Shown: piece by piece, positions 32,144 through 40,953 of the stretch | Layout of the letters: each line of letters starts with the position of its first letter | How positions within the stretch are numbered: position 1 is the stretch's first letter | Source of the DNA: RGIG2161 sp964525525 | Lineage (GTDB): Bacteria > Bacillota > Clostridia > Oscillospirales > CAG-272 | Assembly: GCA_964525525.1 (NCBI GenBank) | Contig: CAZGHD010000001.1 | Location: forward strand, 26,323-90,322 | Direction: 5' to 3' | Length of the DNA stretch: 64,000 nt | Notes under the pieces: model-generated | The model's database searches: none | The model's input: the letters and a program-made list of their open reading frames with translations, nothing else | Told to the model about the DNA's origin: nothing | Made by a program: the position numbers and the translations under genes

Positions 32144-32151
32144 TATGTATA

Positions 32152-32190
32152 AAAGGGAATGTCAACATCGTGAGACGTTCCCTTTACTTT
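32152..32190 (+). terminator. Terminator after the lipoprotein gene
   Basis: The AAAGGGAA/TTCCCTTT arms (32152-32159 and 32178-32185) extend inward through GTC/GAC and end in ACTTTTG. Confidence 0.8.
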
Positions 32191-32230
32191 TGTTTTTGCG
32201 GCAGATAAGAACACAATTAACAAATAAACA

Positions 32231-32259
32231 TTGACTAAAAACTCACTCCGTGATATAAT
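32231..32259 (+). promoter_or_regulatory. Promoter of the histidine phosphatase gene
   Basis: TTGACT (32231-32236), 17-bp spacer, TATAAT (32254-32259). Confidence 0.8.
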
Positions 32260-32292
32260 GTATCATATCGACAAACGTCGGAGGCAGATAAA

Positions 32293-32967
32293 TTGGTACT
32301 TTATATAATACGTCACGCGTACTCACGTGCGAACACTACTCTCGAACACCCGTGGGATCCGAGAGTGGATATGTACGAGGACAGCGACTGTTCGCTGACT
32401 CACACGGGAATAAAACAGGCGAAGATTCTCGGTGAGAGAATGGCGGACACTCAAGTGGACTGTCTTCTTTGCAGTCCGTTTCACCGCACTATTGCGACCG
32501 CGGCTTACGCTATTTCCAAAATGGAGAAAAAGCCGGTGATTGAGATACTTCCCGACCTGATGGAAATAAAAAGCAGTTACGACGACGTGCACGTGCCTGA
32601 TGACGTTTTGCGCGAGATGTACCCGTGGACGGAATATGAGCATCTTCCGCCCGTATACGAAAAGCTTGACGGAAGCAAAGAAGCGGCGTACGAGCGCGCC
32701 GAGGCGGTACGCGATTACATTCTTGAGAGATTTACTAAACACGACAAGGTTATGATAGTCAGCCACCGCAATTTTTTGAAGGTGCTTTGCTACGTGCTTT
32801 CCGGTTTTCCTAAAGAAAGATTCGGGGAGATACATCTTGAGATAGACAACGCGAGTACCTCGATAATCGAATTCGTCAGCGAGGGTACTCTTGTCAGACG
32901 GCTTAACGAGAACGCGTATCTCGGCGAACTTGCCGGATACCGCGAGAAAAAGCCGCAACCAAAATAA
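32293..32967 (+). CDS. Histidine phosphatase family protein (PGM-like)
   Basis: 224 residues from a TTG eight bases after GGAGG. The phosphoacceptor motif is LYIIRHAYSRANTT (RHA in place of the usual RHG), followed by LTHTGIKQAKILGERM, LLCSPFHRTIATAAYA with the conserved Arg, and VMIVSHRNFLKVLCYVLSG with the second His. Branch-1 histidine phosphatases hydrolyse phosphate esters; the substrate is unknown. It stands alone between its promoter and a hairpin terminator. Confidence 0.88.
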   Translation: MVLYIIRHAYSRANTTLEHPWDPRVDMYEDSDCSLTHTGIKQAKILGERMADTQVDCLLCSPFHRTIATAAYAISKMEKKPVIEILPDLMEIKSSYDDVHVPDDVLREMYPWTEYEHLPPVYEKLDGSKEAAYERAEAVRDYILERFTKHDKVMIVSHRNFLKVLCYVLSGFPKERFGEIHLEIDNASTSIIEFVSEGTLVRRLNENAYLGELAGYREKKPQPK

Positions 32968-32977
32968 ATATATCCGA

Positions 32978-33042
32978 GTGACACCGCAGCAGGCAGATTT
33001 TGAGGCAGTTCCTTAATTCTCTTTCTGCGGTATCATTTTTCT
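32978..33042 (+). terminator. Hairpin terminator before the large membrane-anchored protein gene
   Basis: GTGACACCGCAG (32978-32989) pairs with CTGCGGTATCA (33025-33035) around a long loop; ATTTTT follows. It ends close to the next ribosome site. Confidence 0.65.
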
Positions 33043-33052
33043 GGAGGATGTT

Positions 33053-36000
33053 ATGAAAAACAGAAAGGCGGCAGTGCTTGCCGCAATACTGGCGGTAATA
33101 TGCGTTTTCACCGCGGCGGTATACGCCGTCGGGGAAAACGAGGATTTGCCGGCTCAGCCTGAGACGGAAAATCTCCTTGTGCTTGATTCCTTTGATATAA
33201 TCGGCGGCGGTGCTTTTGACTATACTCCGTACGAATCGGTCGCGTTTTCGATAGAGCAGTACGACGATTTTTCGATTGGCGGCGGCGAGATAACAAGCGG
33301 AAAGGGTCTTCTTCTTTCGCTTAAATCTACGGAAGAGACCGGCGAGACCGCTACTATCGGAATTTCGGGCACGGCTGCAATGGCGGTGAATCTGAAATAT
33401 TATACCAACCTTTCCTTTGCGTTTGCATCAAGCTACGCGGCGGAGGGTAAGACCTGCAGTATCTCGCTTGAGCTTTCCGCGGGCGAAGAGAGCGTAAAAT
33501 ACAGCCGTAACTGCGTCTCAGGGCAGTGGACGAGCGTTGTATTCGATATATCCGACATCGTGTTCAGAGACAGGATAGACGCGATAAAGATAGAGGCGAC
33601 CGTTCCGTCAGACCCGGATGCCGAGGAGGATTATATAAGACTTGAAACTCTCGCGGGCGGCGGATATATAGAGAAAGATATATACGATCGATTTATGGCG
33701 GGAAGCTATCTTAATTCAAAGGGCGAGGCTGCCCCGTTTGAGGACGGAAAGCTGAATTTCAGCGCGGAGAACGATCAGTTTCTTGATGCTGATCTTCCTG
33801 CGTTTTCGCGTCCGAACGTGAACGGAATATATTTTGAGATAGAAAATACGGGCGGCGTTGATACGCTTGTTTTTGAGTATATGATCGCAGGGGACAGTGG
33901 TTATACTGAAGAAAAACGAACCGAGATAAAGCTGTCCGCGTCTGATGAATTAAGGGTATATTATGCAAAACTGCCCGATATAGCGAGCGCGGTGCGCTGG
34001 AGAATATCGTCAAAGAACGGCACGGGCGAATTGGCTCTTCTTTCGGTGATGCCGATCGAGCTCGGAGCAGAGGCTTTCCCGAGTGTGCTCGGCACTACCT
34101 CGGGGGCAGTACTCAGTGACGGCGGAAAGTATCTTCGCGTTTCGGGAAGTATATCTTCCTCTGTCGTATCAAAGTACAGCGGAAGCAGGCTCGGGCTTTA
34201 CGTTCTTGCACCGGGGACCGATATAGAAGCGATCGGAAACGGAAGCGTATCTCCGATAGCTACCACGCCTATATCCATGGATTTTAATTTCAAAATACCG
34301 ATAAGCGAGAGTTTTGAGATAGAGCTTTCAAAGAAATTCACCGTCGTGATAACAGACAGATACGGCGAAAACGGAGAGGTTTTGGTGGTGGGCGCACCGT
34401 CTTTCGTATCAAATCCGGGAGCGTTTTCCGGAAACGTGTCTGCCACGGCAAAGGATCTGCCGCACGGAATCATAAGCGGAGACCTGTCCGACATCACCGC
34501 AACGGCGGCGGGTTTTACCGTTATTGACGTTGACCTTGACCGTCTTTTTGCGGACGGTAATTCCGGCGAGCTTCATAGCTCGGGCGGTGAGTACCGCTAT
34601 TATAACAGCGATTACGTAGCAGAGCTCGATCATAAGGTTCGCTCACTTTACGGAGTTGAAGTCTATTTTAGACTGATACAACTTGATTACGTTATAACCG
34701 AAGATCCGATAGCGCCGTTCGCTTTTCCGAACGTGTCAAGTGAGGCACAGGCATACGACCTTTATATGGTAAGCGAGTTCCTCGCAGGACGGTACAGTGG
34801 CGGTGCTTACGGAAGTATTCACGGTATAATAGTCGGACAGTATGCAGATAACGCGGCGCTTTACGATAAAGATAACGTTGCTTATTCCGAATACGTCGCG
34901 GAATATGCGGACGCTTTGTGCGTTATAAGATCGGGCGCGGTGAGGGCAAATCCGAACGTTAAAGTTTTCGCGGCGTGCTCCGATTCTCTTGCAGTGTCTG
35001 ACAGCGGGCACTCGGCACTTACCTTTATAGACGCGCTTTCGTATGAGATGAAGGAGCGCGGCGACGGCGATTGGTACGCCGCGGTAGATAGCGAGAGAGC
35101 ACAGACCGAGTCGAACCCCCGATATTTCACAGCGGCGAGCGCAAAAGCGTTTTCGGAATATCTTATGTCAATATCCGCGCACTACTCATCTGGGTGCGAC
35201 GGGATTATGTATATATGGCATCCCGACAGTACTATGAGTGACCCGACCGACAACTACGTATACGCTATGCTGACCTTTATGAAAAACACTAACGTTACCC
35301 GCTTTGCGGTGGATATCTTCGAGGCGGAGAACAAAAACGCGTTTACCGGCGTGCTTAACACGGGCTATCTCTCGGGAATCGAGCCGAGCGGCGTTCTCGC
35401 GGACGCGCTCGCGCGGGACTCGGCGGATTTTGTGTCTCTTATTTCTGAGTTTGCAAATACGAGGATGAAGAAACAGCAGTTTGCGGCGTCTGATAAGGTA
35501 GCGGATTTCATCATCGGCGAGCATGCATATTTCGATTTCAACCAGCTTTACAGCAGCGGCGGCTGGTATCCTGCGGAAAACTGCGGGGCACTCACGAGTA
35601 TCTTCTCGGGTGTGAGACGCCTTAACGCATCATTTGTTTCAAACGGTGCGGGCGGATATATGGCGATGGGATACAGATTTGAATATCCCGAGAATATGAG
35701 CCTTGCTCCGTACGTTTCCTTTGACGTTGAGGTTCCCGAGGAGTACGGTGAGATAGACGTTACCGTTATCTTCGGCTCGTCCGGCGTTCGCGCAGAATAT
35801 AATGCGACGGTCAGCGGCAGAGAAAAGATCGTTTGCGATCTCTCCGAGTTTGACGGCAGAGAACGTGTGGAATACATAAAACTTCTCGCGCTTGACAGAG
35901 GCGAGGATATAGATATGTCGCTTTACAGCGTCAAGGGGCACAGTGCGTATTATACCGACGAGTCTCTTGAGTCGGCAATCCTTGCCGAAAGGGAAAAGGC

Positions 36001-36127
36001 GAGAAACGAAACGGAGACCGAATATACCGTAAACCGTGCGCTTTTCGGTGTTGCTGTCGCGGTAGTTGCCGTGTTCTCTGTTTTGGTATTCCTTGCACTG
36101 AGCAGAAAAAGAACCGAAGAAGAATAA
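33053..36127 (+). CDS. Large secreted protein with C-terminal membrane anchor (possible DUF5722-like domain)
   Basis: 1024 residues. An N-terminal signal peptide (KAAVLAAILAVICVFTAAVYAVG) precedes repeated beta-rich carbohydrate-binding-like modules (two GGGEI...SFAFASSY type stretches, about 50-330). A TIM-barrel-like region (about 460-780) contains IIVGQYADNAALYD and SGCDGIMYIWHPDSTMSDPTDNYVYAMLTF. Another beta module follows, then a hydrophobic helix near 993-1015 and a basic tail (SRKRTEEE). It should sit outside the cell, anchored by its C-terminus. The central part recalls DUF5722 glycoside-hydrolase-like proteins, but this is tentative. GGAGG precedes the ATG, and the gene is closed by its own terminator. 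Confidence 0.7.
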   Translation: MKNRKAAVLAAILAVICVFTAAVYAVGENEDLPAQPETENLLVLDSFDIIGGGAFDYTPYESVAFSIEQYDDFSIGGGEITSGKGLLLSLKSTEETGETATIGISGTAAMAVNLKYYTNLSFAFASSYAAEGKTCSISLELSAGEESVKYSRNCVSGQWTSVVFDISDIVFRDRIDAIKIEATVPSDPDAEEDYIRLETLAGGGYIEKDIYDRFMAGSYLNSKGEAAPFEDGKLNFSAENDQFLDADLPAFSRPNVNGIYFEIENTGGVDTLVFEYMIAGDSGYTEEKRTEIKLSASDELRVYYAKLPDIASAVRWRISSKNGTGELALLSVMPIELGAEAFPSVLGTTSGAVLSDGGKYLRVSGSISSSVVSKYSGSRLGLYVLAPGTDIEAIGNGSVSPIATTPISMDFNFKIPISESFEIELSKKFTVVITDRYGENGEVLVVGAPSFVSNPGAFSGNVSATAKDLPHGIISGDLSDITATAAGFTVIDVDLDRLFADGNSGELHSSGGEYRYYNSDYVAELDHKVRSLYGVEVYFRLIQLDYVITEDPIAPFAFPNVSSEAQAYDLYMVSEFLAGRYSGGAYGSIHGIIVGQYADNAALYDKDNVAYSEYVAEYADALCVIRSGAVRANPNVKVFAACSDSLAVSDSGHSALTFIDALSYEMKERGDGDWYAAVDSERAQTESNPRYFTAASAKAFSEYLMSISAHYSSGCDGIMYIWHPDSTMSDPTDNYVYAMLTFMKNTNVTRFAVDIFEAENKNAFTGVLNTGYLSGIEPSGVLADALARDSADFVSLISEFANTRMKKQQFAASDKVADFIIGEHAYFDFNQLYSSGGWYPAENCGALTSIFSGVRRLNASFVSNGAGGYMAMGYRFEYPENMSLAPYVSFDVEVPEEYGEIDVTVIFGSSGVRAEYNATVSGREKIVCDLSEFDGRERVEYIKLLALDRGEDIDMSLYSVKGHSAYYTDESLESAILAEREKARNETETEYTVNRALFGVAVAVVAVFSVLVFLALSRKRTEEE

Positions 36128-36131
36128 TTTT

Positions 36132-36166
36132 AAAAACGGATACTCATTTTCGAGTATCCGTTTTGC
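36132..36166. terminator. Bidirectional terminator between the anchored protein gene and spoVAE
   Basis: AAAAACGGATACTC (36132-36145) pairs with 36152-36164. The arms end in A-runs and T-runs on both sides. Confidence 0.9.
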
Positions 36167-36169
36167 TGT

Positions 36170-36535
36170 TTATTTAGGACGTCCGCGCGATACAAGTGCG
36201 GCGAGATAACCAAAGCACAGCGCGGCGGATATACCTGCTGATGCCGCGGAGATTCCGCCGGTCAGTGCTCCGAGCAGACCCTTTTCGGTTACAGCTTTCT
36301 TAACGCCGTCGGCTATAAGATGCCCGAATCCTGTGAGTGGTACTGCCGCGCCCTCGCCTGCAAATTCAATAAGAGGCGCGTAAAGTCCGAGTGCGGACAA
36401 AAGCACACCGGCGCACACGTATCCAACGAGAATTCGAGCAGGGGTGAGCGAGGTTCTGTCTATCAATATCTGTGCGACAACGCAGAACGCGCCGCCTACA
36501 AGAAAGGCGTAAACTATTTTTATAAACTGTTCCAT
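36170..36535 (-). CDS. spoVAE: Stage V sporulation protein AE
   Basis: 121 residues from ATG 36535 (MEQFIKIVYAFLVGGAFCVVAQIL); longer readings run into spoVAD. It is a small membrane protein with about four hydrophobic helices and the family pattern GGAFCVVAQILIDRTSLTPARILVGYVCAGVLLSALGLYAPLIEFAGEGAAVPLTGFGHLIADG. SpoVA proteins form the inner-membrane channel that moves Ca-dipicolinate into the developing spore and out at germination. It follows spoVAD by 2 bp, but spoVAC lies 6 kb away. Confidence 0.94.
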   Translation of the reverse strand: MEQFIKIVYAFLVGGAFCVVAQILIDRTSLTPARILVGYVCAGVLLSALGLYAPLIEFAGEGAAVPLTGFGHLIADGVKKAVTEKGLLGALTGGISAASAGISAALCFGYLAALVSRGRPK

Positions 36536-36537
36536 AT

Positions 36538-37605
36538 TCAGTCCTTCCTTTTGCCTTTTCCCGAGGAAATGTGAACGAGGTGGGCGATCCCGGGAATACT
36601 GCCGCCCTGCTGTACCGAGGCTGGGCTCATCAACGCACCAGTTCCGATTAAAAGAATATCGTGCGCCTTTCCCGATTCGATCAGCGGAAGAAACTCTGCG
36701 GCGAGTACCAGCGCGCTGCAAGCACATCCCGAACCGCCCGAATGCATATCCTGCGCGACGGGGTCGTATATCCTCAGACCGCAATCGGTGTAGTTTGGTC
36801 CGAGCTCAAGACCGTGGCGGCGGGTGAGAGTCAAAAGAAGCTCGCTGCCCTTTGAAGCGAGATCGCCGGTCGCTATAAAATCAAAATCTTCCGGGCGGTA
36901 TTCGCTTTCTTCAAAATATCTTATCAGCGTGTCTGCGGCGGCGGGAGCCATCGCCGCGCCCATATCGGTCAGGTCGCTGATTCCGCTGTCAAAAGAGCGT
37001 CCGGGGAGCGCCTCGGTTATATACGCGCCGGTGCCGTTCGAGCAGATTTTGTAGCTGTCCTCTCCGACGGTGACCACTCCGAGGCAGGAATCGGACACGA
37101 TAAACGCGCCCGAGCCGGTTACCGTCCACTGTGCGCTTGGAGCGCGCTGTGCGCCGTACTCAAGCGGGGTGCGGAACTGTCTTTCTGCCGAGCAGTTGTG
37201 AGACGAGCATACCGCCGCGGCTTGTCGGAAAAAGCCTCCCGACACCGAGATAGACGCAAGAATCAGCCCTTCCGCGATTGTTGAACACGCGCCGTATATT
37301 CCGAAAAACGGAACGTCAAAGGACAGAAGACCGTAGCTTGAAGAAGTACACTGATTTATCAGGTCGCCCGCGAATATCGCGCCGAGCTGATCCTCGGGAA
37401 TCGCGGCTTTTTTGAGCGCGCGTTCAAGTGCCATGCGCTGCATCTCGCCCTCTGATTTCTCCCAGCTGTCCTTGCCGAAACGGTCGGTGTTGTCGCTTAT
37501 ATCAAATTTTCCGCCGAGCGGCCCCTCCTCCTCGCGCCTTCCTGCAACCGACGCCGCAGCACGGATAAGAGGCGGATTTTCAAATGTTATAAGTGATTTT
37601 CCCAT
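36538..37605 (-). CDS. spoVAD: Stage V sporulation protein AD (dipicolinate-binding)
   Basis: 355 residues from ATG 37605, six bases after GGAG; a TTG at 37617 is less likely. The thiolase-like fold is visible: FAGDLINQCTSSSYGLLSFDVPFFGIYGACSTIAEGL, AVCSSHNCSAERQFRTPLEYGAQRAPSAQWTVTGSGA and CGLRIYDPVAQDMHSGGSGCACSALVLAAEFLP. SpoVAD binds dipicolinic acid on the outer face of the spore inner membrane. Normally spoVAC lies directly upstream; here that place is taken by the divergent gene at 37740. A forespore-type promoter candidate lies just upstream (37635-37664). Confidence 0.95.
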   Translation of the reverse strand: MGKSLITFENPPLIRAAASVAGRREEEGPLGGKFDISDNTDRFGKDSWEKSEGEMQRMALERALKKAAIPEDQLGAIFAGDLINQCTSSSYGLLSFDVPFFGIYGACSTIAEGLILASISVSGGFFRQAAAVCSSHNCSAERQFRTPLEYGAQRAPSAQWTVTGSGAFIVSDSCLGVVTVGEDSYKICSNGTGAYITEALPGRSFDSGISDLTDMGAAMAPAAADTLIRYFEESEYRPEDFDFIATGDLASKGSELLLTLTRRHGLELGPNYTDCGLRIYDPVAQDMHSGGSGCACSALVLAAEFLPLIESGKAHDILLIGTGALMSPASVQQGGSIPGIAHLVHISSGKGKRKD

Positions 37606-37634
37606 TTCAAACTCCAACGTTTTATTTCTTTACA

Positions 37635-37664
37635 TAATATTCGCAGGAACGTCTCGGAATATAC
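37635..37664 (-). promoter_or_regulatory. Candidate sigma-F/sigma-G promoter of spoVAD-AE
   Basis: Minus strand: GTATA (complement of 37660-37664), 15-bp spacer, then GCGAATATTA (complement of 37635-37644). The forespore consensus is GYATA-N15-GGnnAnAnTR, so there is one mismatch. A local promoter would be needed because spoVAC is no longer upstream. Judged by eye. Confidence 0.55.
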
Positions 37665-37679
37665 GCGCAGTATTGAGTA

Positions 37680-37708
37680 TTTACTTTTATTTGGAAGTGT
37701 GATAAAAT
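37680..37708 (+). promoter_or_regulatory. Promoter of the DMP19-like gene
   Basis: TTTACT (37680-37685), 17-bp spacer, TAAAAT (37703-37708). The next gene starts 31 bp later. Confidence 0.6.
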
Positions 37709-37739
37709 TATATAAATATTAATTGATGTCGGAGAAAGT

Positions 37740-38672
37740 ATGAGCGGGAATATCGGATTTTTCGATGAAACAGAAAAAATAAAACGCAGATATGCGGATT
37801 CAAAAGATGTTGAGCGTTTAAAAAACGATCTGCGCGGACTTCATAAAGAATACGGTGAATGCTACGGTGCGGGTGACTATCTGCTTAACATTGGCGAGTC
37901 ATATATAGACAGTGGTGACAATACGGCGGGATTTGCTTTTATAGAGGTAGTGGCGGAATGTTTTGCCCGTGTAAATAATATTACGCTGTTGTGTATGAGA
38001 ATGGCGGAATACTGTATTGAAAACGGAGAAACGGAAAATGGCAAAGAGTACTTAATAAAACTTTGTACAAAGATAAGCAACTACGAGGAATCCATCGAAT
38101 TTAACTGTTTGACTGGTGTTTGGAAAAAATATAACTTTTTGGTTGAAGGACTGATTCCACCGCCTGTATCTATTTACGGTCCGAGTTCCGATTGTGTTTT
38201 GCGTCCGCTTCCTGAAGATTGCAGTGTGCAGATCGAGGATATTTTAGCTTTGCCTGACTCGGATATTCTTGACGAACTGTCCGTTCATTTGAACGAGCTG
38301 TCAGCAGACGGACAATATATTAAATTTCTTAACAAATGGGAAAAAACAGTTTTCTTTGTAGATGAACTTTGTATCAGAATTAATTCCGGCGGGTTTGAAG
38401 AATATTTATCATATTCCGGAACACATTTTGAAAAGGCATATCAGGCGTTTGAGGTAACAAAAGATGACGTGATGTTATCTATAATGGATAGTGTCAGAGC
38501 TAAATTTCCAAAAAATAAAATACCGAAATCATTAAACAGTATACAAAACGCAATAGAAAAAAACGGTATTGATTTTGATGATGCCGATTCTGCATTTTAC
38601 AGCTCCGGGGTGAATTCGCTTATGTCTGCACTGACAGCTTTTGTTAAGGAAAACAAAAGAAATTTCAGATAA
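37740..38672 (+). CDS. DMP19/DUF4375-like protein
   Basis: 310 residues, no signal peptide. The N-terminal half (DVERLKNDLRGLHKEYGECYGAGDYLLNIGESYIDSGD) is helical and repeat-like. The C-terminal part, from about residue 175, resembles the DMP19/DUF4375 fold: LDELSVHLNELSADGQYIKFLNKWEKTVFFVDELCIRINSGGFEEYLSYSGTHFEKA. In other genomes such domains sit beside immunity-type proteins, but no toxin is near here. It is the first gene of the block inserted between spoVAC and spoVAD and is A+T richer than the spo genes. Function unknown. Confidence 0.7.
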   Translation: MSGNIGFFDETEKIKRRYADSKDVERLKNDLRGLHKEYGECYGAGDYLLNIGESYIDSGDNTAGFAFIEVVAECFARVNNITLLCMRMAEYCIENGETENGKEYLIKLCTKISNYEESIEFNCLTGVWKKYNFLVEGLIPPPVSIYGPSSDCVLRPLPEDCSVQIEDILALPDSDILDELSVHLNELSADGQYIKFLNKWEKTVFFVDELCIRINSGGFEEYLSYSGTHFEKAYQAFEVTKDDVMLSIMDSVRAKFPKNKIPKSLNSIQNAIEKNGIDFDDADSAFYSSGVNSLMSALTAFVKENKRNFR

Positions 38673-38737
38673 AAAATATCGGGTTAAGGTGTCTGTGTCA
38701 TAAAATCTATTGGTAAATTATTCTTTGGAGACAGAAA

Positions 38738-39481
38738 ATGAAAAAGTTTAAGATTATTTTGTCGGTATTAACTCTTGTTTTTCTGCTTGTAGTCGCTTGT
38801 TCGTGCAGTGATACGGATAAATCGGTTGACGTATTAAGTGATATTACTTCCGTAACCGATACTGCCGTTGATACAACTATCTTTGAAGAGACTACGGAAG
38901 AAATTACAGAAAAAGCCACAGAAACAGAAGATAAAGTACCCGAAACTACCGCACATTTTCATCAGTTTTATGAGGCGACCTGTACCTCTCCTATAACGTG
39001 TATTACCTGCGGAGAGACAGACGGCGAAGCACTTGGACATCAGTGGAAGGGTGCGACGTGCGACTCGCCTGATTTATGTGCCAGATGCGGTGAAACTAAC
39101 GGAAAAGAGATAGGACATAAATGGGGAGCCGCTTCATGTACCGAACCTAAAAAGTGTTCGGTGTGCGGAGATACGGACGGAAATGCTCTCGGACATACTT
39201 GGAAGAACGCTTCTTGTACCGAGCCTAAAACTTGCTTGGTATGCAGCGAGACGTCAGGGACTGCAACGGGGCACAGTTATTCCGGGGAAAAATGTACGTC
39301 TTGCGGAGAGAAGAATCCAAGTTATACACCTTCTGCTGATGGAGAAGTTTGGATTCCCACAAGAGGCGGAAAGAAATATCATAAAACTGCGGACTGCAGC
39401 GGTATGATAGATCCTTTGTATGTTACGAAAGCTGAAGCGCTAAGCCAAGGCTTTGATGCGTGTAAACGGTGCTACAAATAG
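38738..39481 (+). CDS. Lipoprotein with tandem CxxCG...GH repeats
   Basis: 247 residues. The signal peptide KIILSVLTLVFLLVVACSC ends in a VVAC lipobox. A Thr/Glu-rich spacer (about 30-70) leads to four tandem repeats of about 25 residues, each with a Cys, a CxxCGET/DTxG and a GHxW, for example CITCGETDGEALGHQW, CARCGETNGKEIGHKW and CSVCGDTDGNALGHTW. The last 45 residues (VWIPTRGGKKYHKTADCSGMIDPLYVTKAEALSQGFDACKRC) form an Ada/YHxxxC-type metal-site motif. The paired cysteines and histidines suggest metal binding at the cell surface. Function unknown. Confidence 0.75.
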   Translation: MKKFKIILSVLTLVFLLVVACSCSDTDKSVDVLSDITSVTDTAVDTTIFEETTEEITEKATETEDKVPETTAHFHQFYEATCTSPITCITCGETDGEALGHQWKGATCDSPDLCARCGETNGKEIGHKWGAASCTEPKKCSVCGDTDGNALGHTWKNASCTEPKTCLVCSETSGTATGHSYSGEKCTSCGEKNPSYTPSADGEVWIPTRGGKKYHKTADCSGMIDPLYVTKAEALSQGFDACKRCYK

Positions 39482-39511
39482 TAGCTGATTCAGAAAAGGG
39501 GAATGTAAATT

Positions 39512-40933
39512 ATGAACATTAAAGATATAGGGTTCCACCGCATTTTTTCGAAAACCATGTACAAAAACTTAAAACTGCCTCTTTGGGAAATGACGTTTAC
39601 TAAGGACTTCGTCAGCGACAAACGCGGAGATCTATATCCCGTTATAAACAAAAGCGATGATTGCGAGGAGAGCGTTGAGCATAATCGGTATAACGTAAAA
39701 TCGGGCAGTGTCTCGCGCTTGGTCGGAAGTTTTTTTTCGTATGCAACGCAGGAGATTACTTTCAACGCCAAATGCGGCTTATGCGGATTTGAATTCGTTC
39801 TTCCTGAAGGAAAAGCGTCCGTAACGTATAAAAAAGGATGCGTGGCTTTCTCTGACGGAAAAGCGGAGGAATCGGTTTTATATGAAAATGCAAGCGAACA
39901 GGTGACAATGATAGTTTCGTGCAGACCGGAAGCCTTTGACGTTTACTTTTTGTGTAACGGACAGCCTGAATATTTCCATACCTTCCGCTCGGCTGATTTT
40001 GAAAACTCCAATGATCAGAAGGTGTTTTCAAAAGGGTACGTTTCACTGCTTGCGGCAGACGGTGTGACGGTATGCGCCGTTTCTTCGTATATTGACTGCG
40101 GAATTTCACAGGCGGATATGCGTCCTATACGGTACGAAAACGGAGACGTTATATTTGAAAACGGCAAGGTGTTTTTAAGTCTGTCCGTCCGCATACAGGA
40201 AAAAATGTTCCAGGGTATAGTTTCCTGGGTTCCGAGTACGTCTGATTTTGAACTGACAGGAGCGCTTTTCTATGACAGCGGTGACGGAAAATGGTGCGGA
40301 GACGTTGCGGCGTCCATACTTTTTAATCGCAAAACAAACGAGTGGAATTTGTGGGTCTGCTCATTTTCTCACGGTCACGTTTTAGGTCACGCCGCGTTTG
40401 AGGGCGATCCACGTTTCGGCGTTAACGTTGTTGATATTAAACTTATGGACAAAGTGGGCAAAGAGTACGATGCTACTGAATTTTTGGGCTTTGAGGGTGA
40501 TGAAGATCCCGATTTTTACTATAACGAGCAAGAAGACAAGTGGTATATGGCAATTTGCCGCATAGATCCGTCGATAAACAGTTACAGGTATATGTTTTTT
40601 ACCTCCGACAACCCGTTTGATAATTATAAATTCATAGGTCAAGGTTGCGACGGCGCGGAAACAGGCGGCTCGTTTGTTACTATTGACGGCGAAAAAGTAT
40701 TTGCCTGCGGAAATTCATTTGAAAAAAGATCAGACTACCGCATTTATACCAAAGACGGTATGTATAATCCCAAATTCGATTTTGATGACGGCGGTGTTCG
40801 CGGCTGGGGAACGATAATTCCGGTTAAAATGGGAAGTCGCACCCGTTATTTTTGGATGACGTTTGACCGCCATAACGCAAGCTCGTATAATTGGAGTTAC
40901 GGTAACGTCTATTGCTTTGAGGCGGAATTATAA
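39512..40933 (+). CDS. Beta-propeller glycoside-hydrolase-like protein
   Basis: 473 residues, no signal peptide. After an N-terminal beta domain, the C-terminal half has the feel of a five-bladed propeller of the GH43/GH130/GH32 type: RKTNEWNLWVCSFSHGHVLGHAAFEGDPRFGVNVVD, DEDPDFYYNEQEDKWYMAICRID and GAETGGSFVTIDGEKVFACGNSF. Catalytic residues cannot be fixed with confidence. It runs into HAD and SGNH genes 20 and 23 bp apart, a set that suggests processing of an esterified or phosphorylated sugar in the cytoplasm (inference). Confidence 0.6.
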   Translation: MNIKDIGFHRIFSKTMYKNLKLPLWEMTFTKDFVSDKRGDLYPVINKSDDCEESVEHNRYNVKSGSVSRLVGSFFSYATQEITFNAKCGLCGFEFVLPEGKASVTYKKGCVAFSDGKAEESVLYENASEQVTMIVSCRPEAFDVYFLCNGQPEYFHTFRSADFENSNDQKVFSKGYVSLLAADGVTVCAVSSYIDCGISQADMRPIRYENGDVIFENGKVFLSLSVRIQEKMFQGIVSWVPSTSDFELTGALFYDSGDGKWCGDVAASILFNRKTNEWNLWVCSFSHGHVLGHAAFEGDPRFGVNVVDIKLMDKVGKEYDATEFLGFEGDEDPDFYYNEQEDKWYMAICRIDPSINSYRYMFFTSDNPFDNYKFIGQGCDGAETGGSFVTIDGEKVFACGNSFEKRSDYRIYTKDGMYNPKFDFDDGGVRGWGTIIPVKMGSRTRYFWMTFDRHNASSYNWSYGNVYCFEAEL

Positions 40934-40953
40934 TAAACAGAGGTATTACGACA

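Noticed and set aside
38980..39290. Possible CRISPR-like repetition
   Set aside because: The repeats are coding (25-residue CxxCG modules), not identical at DNA level and without spacers.
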